Positions 58,439-64,000 of a stretch of DNA of 64,000 nt are shown one piece after another. Both the position numbers and the translations under genes were made by a program. The stretch's first letter is position 1. Every line of letters begins with the position of its first letter. The stretch is from Cellulomonas sp. Leaf334 (GTDB taxonomy: Bacteria > Actinomycetota > Actinomycetes > Actinomycetales > Cellulomonadaceae): assembly GCF_001424195.1 (NCBI RefSeq), contig NZ_LMOO01000001.1:1036569-1100568 (forward strand), given 5' to 3'. The notes below the pieces were generated by a model, which had not been told where the DNA came from, did no database searches, and saw only the letters and a list, made by a program, of their open reading frames with translations.

Positions 58439-59056
58439 GTGGAGTTCCGCGAGCTCGAGGTCCCGGGGGCCTGGGAGATCACCCCGAAGCAGTTCGGCGA
58501 CCCGCGAGGCGTCTTCCTCGAGTGGTTCAAGGGGGGCCTGTTCGAGCAGACCGTGGGCCACCCGCTCGACCTGCAGCAGGCCAACGCCTCGGTCTCCGCG
58601 GCCGGGGTGCTGCGCGGGATCCACTTCGCCGACGTCCCTCCCGGCCAGGCCAAGTACGTCACGTGCGCCAAGGGGGCCGTGCTCGACGTCGCCGTCGACA
58701 TCCGGGTGGGCTCGCCCACGTTCGGCCGCTGGGACAGCGTGCTGCTCGACGACGTCGACCGTCGTGCGATCTACCTGTCCGAGGGCATCGGCCACGCCTT
58801 CATGTCGCTTGAGGACGACTCGACGGTGCTCTACCTGTGCTCGACGGGCTACTCGCCCGGTCGCGAGCACGGCATCCACCCGCTGGACCCCGAGGTCGGC
58901 ATCGACTGGCCGACGACCGGCCGGGACGGTCGCGCGCTGACGGCCCAGCTGTCGGACAAGGACGTCGTGGCGCCCTCGCTGTCCGAGGCGGCGGCGCAGG
59001 GGCTGCTGCCGACCTTCGCCGCGGTCCAGGAGTACGTCGCGTCGCTGCGGGCCTGA
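58439..59056 (+). CDS. rmlC: dTDP-4-dehydrorhamnose 3,5-epimerase
   Basis: RmlC inverts C3 and C5 of dTDP-4-keto-6-deoxyglucose. The 205-residue cupin has DPRGVFLEWF, the catalytic H62 in GVLRGIHFADVPPGQAKYVTC, H119 in GIGHAF and the catalytic Tyr138 in YLCSTGYSPGREHGI, all as expected. The GTG at 58439 follows AGAGGA by a few nt. It is followed 3 bp later by a rhamnosyltransferase-like gene, consistent with making and then using rhamnose. Confidence 0.94.
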   Translation: MEFRELEVPGAWEITPKQFGDPRGVFLEWFKGGLFEQTVGHPLDLQQANASVSAAGVLRGIHFADVPPGQAKYVTCAKGAVLDVAVDIRVGSPTFGRWDSVLLDDVDRRAIYLSEGIGHAFMSLEDDSTVLYLCSTGYSPGREHGIHPLDPEVGIDWPTTGRDGRALTAQLSDKDVVAPSLSEAAAQGLLPTFAAVQEYVASLRA

Positions 59057-59059
59057 CGC

Positions 59060-59986
59060 GTGCCGCTCTCGTCCGCCGGCCCGGCCCGGGTGGTCGCGGT
59101 CGTCGTGACCTACCGGCCGGACGTCCCGGCGACCGCTCGACTCCTCGGCTCGCTCGCCGCGCAGGTGCACGGCCTCGTCGTCGTGGACAACGGCAGCGAC
59201 CCGCAGGTGCGCGCGCAGCTCGCCGTGGCGGTCGACGAGCTCGGCGGCACCCTCGTCGCGCTCCCCGAGAACCTCGGTATCGGTGCGGCCCAGAACGTGG
59301 GCACCGAGCACGCACGCGCGGCGGGTGCGACGCACGTCCTCTTCTCCGACCAGGACAGCCTCCCCGCGCCCGACATGGTCGCGCAGCTGCAGGCCGGCTT
59401 CCGACGCGCGCAGGCGCGGGGCGTGCGCACGGGTGCCGTCGGGCCGCTCCCGGTCGACGACCGCGACGAGACCGCGACGCTCCTGTTCGAGCCGCAGCGC
59501 TGGGGTCCCCGCCGCGCGCCGGTCCCCGAGGACCCGGACGCGCTCGTGCCGGTCGCGTTCCTGCTGGCGTCGGGCTGCCTCGTACCGCTGGAGGTCCTCG
59601 ACGACGTCGGCCCCATGCGCGCGGACTGGTTCATCGACCACGTGGACCTCGAGTGGGGTCTGCGGGCCCGGCGCGCGGGCTACGAGCTGTTCGGCGTCGT
59701 CGGCGCCCGGCTCGGCCACCAGCTCGGCGACCGGCTGGCGCGCGTGCCCGGCCGCCGTCGAGAGGTGCACATCCACAGCCCGCTGCGCAACTACTACATG
59801 GCTCGCAACACCCTGCTGCTCGTCCGGTCGGGCCTCATGCCCTGGGCGTGGCAGGTCGGCTACGTCGCGTGGATCGTCAAGTACTCGGCGTACTACGTGC
59901 TCGCGGTCAGCCCCCGCGCGGCGCGGCTGCGCCAGCTCGGCGCCGGGCTGCGGGACGGGGTGCTCGGCCGCACGGGCCGCCGCTGA
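59060..59986 (+). CDS. GT2 rhamnosyltransferase-like protein
   Basis: The 308-residue GT-A enzyme is of the rhamnosyltransferase (RfbF/WbbL-related) type: VVAVVVTYRPDVPATARLLGSL, VVDNGSD, NLGIGAAQNVGTEHA, the DxD region FSDQDSLP and ASGCLVPLEVLDDVGPMRADWFIDHVDLEWGLRARRAG. It is co-transcribed with rmlC, so dTDP-rhamnose is the likely donor. It starts with GTG 3 bp after the rmlC stop and converges on the DUF2142 gene with a 6-bp gap. Confidence 0.88.
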   Translation: MPLSSAGPARVVAVVVTYRPDVPATARLLGSLAAQVHGLVVVDNGSDPQVRAQLAVAVDELGGTLVALPENLGIGAAQNVGTEHARAAGATHVLFSDQDSLPAPDMVAQLQAGFRRAQARGVRTGAVGPLPVDDRDETATLLFEPQRWGPRRAPVPEDPDALVPVAFLLASGCLVPLEVLDDVGPMRADWFIDHVDLEWGLRARRAGYELFGVVGARLGHQLGDRLARVPGRRREVHIHSPLRNYYMARNTLLLVRSGLMPWAWQVGYVAWIVKYSAYYVLAVSPRAARLRQLGAGLRDGVLGRTGRR

Positions 59987-59992
59987 CCCGCG

Positions 59993-62128
59993 TCAGAGGT
60001 AGTAGTGCTGCACGACGACGCCGATGGACATCGCCTGGAGCAGGAACACCCCGGCGGCCACGACGACCATGGGGACGGTCGGGCTCCACCGACCACGGCT
60101 GAGTCGCGCGACCAGCAGACCGGGCAGCGCCAGGAGCGCGGGGACGGTCATCAGCGCGTACCGGCCCTGGAGCAGGTCGGTCCGGCCCGACGAGGCGAAG
60201 TAGAAGTACTCGATCCCGTACAGCAGGAGGAGCGTCGCGACGCCGAAGCCGACGCAGACCGCGATGATCCGGTCGAGCTGCGCGGACCCCTCCGTACGGA
60301 ACCGCTTCATCGGCAGCACGACGAGCCAGGCCAGGACGCCCAGCGCGATGAGCAGCGAGAAGAACCACAGCGCGTTGTAGACGACCTGCGGCAGCGGGGT
60401 GTTCACCCAGCCGAAGTCTCCCCACAGCTGCGAGACCCAGATCAGCCGGAACTCGGCGAAGTCCGGCGCGTACTGCGACGCGAGGTAGACCACGAGCGAG
60501 CGCCCGGCGGGGTCGCCGTCCGCCGTGGGGAAGCCGTTGCTCGTGGCGATCCCGAGCAGGCGCGCCACGACGACCCAGAGCCCGTAGGTGAGCGCCACCC
60601 CGAGCGCCGCGAGCAGGGGCTCACCGACCAGGACCCGCCACGACCGCACCCGGTACCGGAGCTTGCCGAGCAGCCAGCCGATCGCGACCGGGACCACGGC
60701 GGCCACGACGAAGGGCTTGCCCAGGAGCCCGAACCCGACGAGCGCACCGGCGAGCAGCATGAGCCACGGGGCACGTTCCAGCCGGGTGAGCCGAGCGCCG
60801 GCCCACAGGGCACCGAACCCGGCCAGGATCACGACGGCGTCGTTGTTCACGATCGCGAACTGGTGCGCGATCATCGGCTGCAGCGCGACCGCGACCACCA
60901 GGCCGGCCTGGGCGAGGCGCCGACCGGGGAAGGCCTCGCGCGCGAACATCCAGGCGAGGAAGATGGCCAGCGCGCCGAGCAGCACCGTCCAGAGCCGGAT
61001 CGCGTGCACCTGGTCGACCGTGTCGTCCGCCGCCACCAGGTAGAACGGCACGGCGGGCGCGTAGTAGACCGGGCCGTAGCCGGCCGCAGGACCGGCGCCG
61101 TCGGAGTACGTGCCGGCGCGGGCGTCGTCCTGCCGGAGCTCGGCGACGGCCTCCAGCGAGTAGTCCGGCCGGTCCGTGGGGACCACCGCGGACACGTGCA
61201 TGCCCTCGCTGGCCACCTGGAGCGAGGCACTGTACGGCGTGTACGGGGTCCCGGGGTCGTCGGCGTTGGGGACCCGACCCTCCTCGGCCATGAACTGCAC
61301 GTTGGCGAAGTGCGCCCCCTCGTCCATGCCCTGGAGCGGCGGGATCAGCGCGGACCAGAGCAGCCCGCGCACGACGACGAGCGCGAGCAGGGCGACCAGG
61401 CCCCAGCGCGGACGGGTGAGCAGCAGCACGATGCCGGCGGCCGCGAACACCACGAGCGAGACGATGCCGACGGGCGTCCCCCACACCGGTCCGTACGCGG
61501 CGACCCGGTCGAGCACCTGGCCCAGGTGACCCGCCATGAGCGGCTCGGGGTCGTAGGCGGCGACGAGCGCGTCGTCGCCCTCCTGCGTGTCCCACACCGA
61601 CGGGCCGACGACGCTGCCCGGAACCAGCTCGATGTCGAGGTCGAAGGTGCGACCCTCGCTGTCGGCGACCGGCGGGAACGAGAGCACCGGCGTGAGCAGG
61701 TTGTCCTCGAGCCCGTCGCAGTCGACCGTGTCCGACCCGACGACCTCACCCGAGGCCGGGTCGGAGAGCCGGACGTCGAGGGTGCAGTCGATCGAGCCGA
61801 GGTACGTCGCGAAGATCACCGAGATCCCGGCGAGACCGTCCTGCGTCGCCTCGAGCTCCCCGGAGTACGGAGCCGTGGCGGAGATCTGCGGGAGGGGCGA
61901 CTTCAGCGAGTGGTGCTGCGTGTCCTCACCGGTGATCGTCCCGCCGGGACGGAGCAGCCCACTGGCCAGGACCGCGAGGAACGCGGCGACGACGGCGAGC
62001 GTCGGGATCCACCAGGCGACGCGGCGCTCGGCCGTCGTCGCGGGGGTCACGAGATCGGCGTCCTGAGCAGCGTCCGGGCCCTCGGCCACCTCGGTCGCAC
62101 GTCCGTCCGGACGCGTCGAGCTCGACAT
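59993..62128 (-). CDS. DUF2142-family membrane protein (GT-C-like)
   Basis: The 711-residue protein has an N-terminal helix (about 40–58), an extracellular domain of about 170 residues, and then about ten transmembrane helices. The motif IPPLQGMDEGAHFANVQFMAEEG after the second helix is typical of DUF2142 proteins, which resemble GT-C glycosyltransferases using polyprenyl-phosphate sugars. The Asp/Glu of this motif are the expected active-site residues. The ATG at 62128 follows GGGGAAG; upstream in-frame codons are Arg-rich and unlikely. Acceptor unknown. Confidence 0.87.
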   Translation of the reverse strand: MSSSTRPDGRATEVAEGPDAAQDADLVTPATTAERRVAWWIPTLAVVAAFLAVLASGLLRPGGTITGEDTQHHSLKSPLPQISATAPYSGELEATQDGLAGISVIFATYLGSIDCTLDVRLSDPASGEVVGSDTVDCDGLEDNLLTPVLSFPPVADSEGRTFDLDIELVPGSVVGPSVWDTQEGDDALVAAYDPEPLMAGHLGQVLDRVAAYGPVWGTPVGIVSLVVFAAAGIVLLLTRPRWGLVALLALVVVRGLLWSALIPPLQGMDEGAHFANVQFMAEEGRVPNADDPGTPYTPYSASLQVASEGMHVSAVVPTDRPDYSLEAVAELRQDDARAGTYSDGAGPAAGYGPVYYAPAVPFYLVAADDTVDQVHAIRLWTVLLGALAIFLAWMFAREAFPGRRLAQAGLVVAVALQPMIAHQFAIVNNDAVVILAGFGALWAGARLTRLERAPWLMLLAGALVGFGLLGKPFVVAAVVPVAIGWLLGKLRYRVRSWRVLVGEPLLAALGVALTYGLWVVVARLLGIATSNGFPTADGDPAGRSLVVYLASQYAPDFAEFRLIWVSQLWGDFGWVNTPLPQVVYNALWFFSLLIALGVLAWLVVLPMKRFRTEGSAQLDRIIAVCVGFGVATLLLLYGIEYFYFASSGRTDLLQGRYALMTVPALLALPGLLVARLSRGRWSPTVPMVVVAAGVFLLQAMSIGVVVQHYYL

Positions 62129-62288
62129 CGTGCGACTTCCCCCGACCCTCTCGTCATGGCTGCGGCGACCGTTCGGTCCCGGCACGCTCCGAGGCACCGT
62201 CCGGCGCCTCGCTGCGCGGCGGGCAGGTCGCAATCGGCGCTCATCCTCTCATGCGACCCCACGGCGTCCGGCATCGATCACGTCACCT

Positions 62289-62319
62289 GCACCGCACCGG
62301 CACCGCACCGGCACCGCAG
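62289..62319. repeat. 11-bp tandem repeat in the gap between two glycan genes
   Basis: GCACCGCACCG occurs twice in tandem (62289–62299, 62300–62310) and a third partial copy follows. It lies 8 bp before the stop of the neighbouring glycosyltransferase, in the 198-bp gap before the DUF2142 gene. Apart from this I see nothing clear in the gap. Confidence 0.6.
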
Positions 62320-62326
62320 CCGCACG

Positions 62327-64000
62327 TCATCGACCGAGGCGGCGGCGAGCGACGTCGACCGACTTGCGCGCCACGCCCCGCACACCGCCGGTGCCGTAGA
62401 CGCGACGCACCGCGTCGAGCGTCGGACGCACCGCGCCCGGCACCCGGGACCGGTGCCCGTCCACCGGGATCCCGGGGTACGGCTCGACGTACGCGTCGGT
62501 GGCGCTGAGCGGCTCGTCGTCGGCGACAGGCTCCCAGGTCACGGTGCGCTCCCGCCCACCGTCGCGCACGTGCTGCGCCGCGTCCCGCAGGATCGACTCG
62601 TACACGGCCGCCTGCGTGTGCGGCGAGAGCGTGAGGAGGGCGTGCCGGCCGGCGCGCCGACCGAGGGCCGCCCGCTCGGCGTCGTCGTCCAGCAGCCGGG
62701 CGAGCGCCGCCGCCCACTCGTCCGCGTCCGACGCGAGCAGACCCGTGCGGCCGTGCTCGATCACCTCGGCGAACGGCTGCGTCGGCGTCGCGATCGTCGG
62801 CGTCCCGACCATCGCGGCCTCCAACCACTTGATCGCCGACTTCGACTCGTTGAACACGCTCCCGGGGACCAGGGGCGCGAGGTTGACGTCGACGTCGCGC
62901 AGCAGCCGCGGGAGCTCGTACCAGGGCACCATCGGCTGACGACGGACCCGCTCCCCCATCTCGTCGAGCGCCGGGGTCGGCACCAGGTGGCCACCGAGCC
63001 AGAGCTCGACGTCGGGCCGGGCCCGCATGACGTCGAGCACCGCAGGCTCGACCTGCGCCCAGTCCGCGTCGTGCGTCGTCGTGCCCGAGAAGTAGCCGAT
63101 GCGCAGCGGTCCCGGCGCGCGGGGTGCGGCGGCCGCCCGCTCGCTCACCTGCGCCATCGCACGGCCCACCCCGTTGGCGAAGCGCCGCGTGGGCAGGCCC
63201 GTCAGGTCCCCGACCCGCTCGCACAGCAGCTGCGTGCTGCCGACGTAGAGGTCCGCCGCCTCCAGCGTCGTGCGGTACCGGGCGACCCCGTGCCACCAGA
63301 GGTCCTGCTCGGCCTCGGAGAGCACGTCGAGGCCGTGCACGCTCCCGCGCAGCGAGGGATCCACGATCAGGTCGTCCACGTCGAACAGCACCGGGACCAC
63401 CCGCGGGCGGGCACGCACCCGCTCGATCAGCTCGAGCGTCTGGACCGTCGCCGGGACCCGGTAGAGGACCACCGCGTCCGCGCGGTCGACGAGCTCGGTC
63501 AGCTCGGGGTCGCGGTAGTGCCGCACGAGAGGGGTGGCACCACGGGTCCGCAGCGCCTCGGCGGCGAGCTGCACGCGGTAGCGCAGCGGGGCGCCGTTGA
63601 TGCCCGTGACGAACAGGACGTTGCGCAGCAGGCCGTCCTGGGCGGTCTGGACCGCGCGTGCGGACGCCACCGCACCGTCGTCACCCGCCTCGCGGTCACC
63701 GAGCAGCTCGAGGTAGAGCGCCTCGAGCCCGGCGACCTGGTCGCTGGCCCGGCGCAGGGTCGCGGACGGCGTGTGCGTGCGCATCGAGGCGACGAGCGCG
63801 GGGTCGGCGACGAGCCGGCTCAGGGCCGCGGCCAGCGCGGCCGGGTCCCCCGCCGGGACCACGAGCCCGTTGCGGCCGTCGTCGACGGCCTCCTCGGGCC
63901 CGAGCGTGTCCGTGCACACGACGGCCAGACCGGCCGCCAGCGCCTCGCGCGTGACGATCGAGTGCGACTCGCGCATGACGGACGGGAGCACCAGGACGTC
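62327..64000 (-). CDS. Tandem-domain GT4 glycosyltransferase (partial, 5' end outside window)
   Basis: The frame is open to the window edge, so this is the C-terminal part of a larger protein; 557 residues are visible. It begins inside the donor site of a first GT-B domain (MRESHSIVTREALAAGLAVVCTDTLGPEEA, an E-x7-E-like arrangement). A second GT4-like domain follows from about residue 120 (NVLFVTGINGAPLRYRVQLAAEALR) to FNESKSAIKWLEAAMVGTPTIATPTQPFAEVI near 390, and a basic tail. A two-transferase fusion suggests two consecutive sugar additions. The ATG at 63991 is internal, not the start. Confidence 0.85.
   Translation of the reverse strand, partial: DVLVLPSVMRESHSIVTREALAAGLAVVCTDTLGPEEAVDDGRNGLVVPAGDPAALAAALSRLVADPALVASMRTHTPSATLRRASDQVAGLEALYLELLGDREAGDDGAVASARAVQTAQDGLLRNVLFVTGINGAPLRYRVQLAAEALRTRGATPLVRHYRDPELTELVDRADAVVLYRVPATVQTLELIERVRARPRVVPVLFDVDDLIVDPSLRGSVHGLDVLSEAEQDLWWHGVARYRTTLEAADLYVGSTQLLCERVGDLTGLPTRRFANGVGRAMAQVSERAAAAPRAPGPLRIGYFSGTTTHDADWAQVEPAVLDVMRARPDVELWLGGHLVPTPALDEMGERVRRQPMVPWYELPRLLRDVDVNLAPLVPGSVFNESKSAIKWLEAAMVGTPTIATPTQPFAEVIEHGRTGLLASDADEWAAALARLLDDDAERAALGRRAGRHALLTLSPHTQAAVYESILRDAAQHVRDGGRERTVTWEPVADDEPLSATDAYVEPYPGIPVDGHRSRVPGAVRPTLDAVRRVYGTGGVRGVARKSVDVARRRLGR

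Overview
The window is chromosomal DNA from a high-GC Gram-positive actinobacterium. The order secA – hpf – comF – lpqB – mtrB – mtrA, followed by ahcY, a phosphomannomutase, a DUF3499 gene, a zincin-like gene, a WbbL-like rhamnosyltransferase and a WhiB2-type regulator, is the conserved actinobacterial block known from mycobacteria (the Rv3235–Rv3265 region). The gene content (DUF4129/DUF4350/MoxR/DUF58 cluster, many secreted modular proteins, several leaderless promoters) points to the Micrococcales and suggests a Cellulomonas-like organism. That last step is inference. I saw no tRNA, rRNA, CRISPR array, insertion sequence or phage gene.

Region 1 (1–11000) is housekeeping. It holds the tail of an Rv3235-like gene, a bidirectional terminator, then leftward secA, an EamA transporter, a YcaQ-type DNA glycosylase, hpf, comF and the lpqB–mtrB–mtrA envelope-stress signalling operon. 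Region 2 (11184–19558) holds a tightly overlapping rightward operon (GPDPase-membrane-domain protein, DUF4129, DUF4350, MoxR ATPase, DUF58), a second HTH_42 glycosylase-like gene, and a divergent SpoIIM/RDD membrane-protein pair. Region 3 (19565–30601) holds ahcY, a Trm112-like gene, manB, small zinc-ribbon genes, a zincin-like gene, a WbbL-like rhamnosyltransferase, DUF5719, a giant glycosyltransferase and whiB2.

Region 4 (30945–46693) is rich in secreted and envelope proteins. It holds a 1476-residue FN3/Ig surface protein with three C-terminal modules and a sigma-28-like promoter, a TIGR03089 gene, a membrane-anchored protein paired with a lysozyme-like protein carrying four GWALDPDT repeats, and a polytopic membrane protein whose 3' end looks frameshifted. 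It then holds an S8 subtilase carrying FG-GAP and three C-terminal modules, and a stand-alone protein made only of the same three modules. The last two share a 15-bp promoter segment and look like products of one duplication.

Region 5 (46801–64000) is a cell-wall glycopolymer cluster. It holds rmlA, rmlD and rmlC (dTDP-rhamnose; rmlB is not in the window), two tandem GDP-mannose-4,6-dehydratase-like genes, an NAD-dependent epimerase, an acyltransferase, at least five glycosyltransferases, a Wzx-like flippase, a GT2/DUF2304 pair, a methyltransferase and a DUF2142 protein. Together these would make, decorate and export a rhamnose- and deoxyhexose-containing surface polymer, with manB and WbbL in region 3 supplying mannose phosphate and a linker rhamnose.
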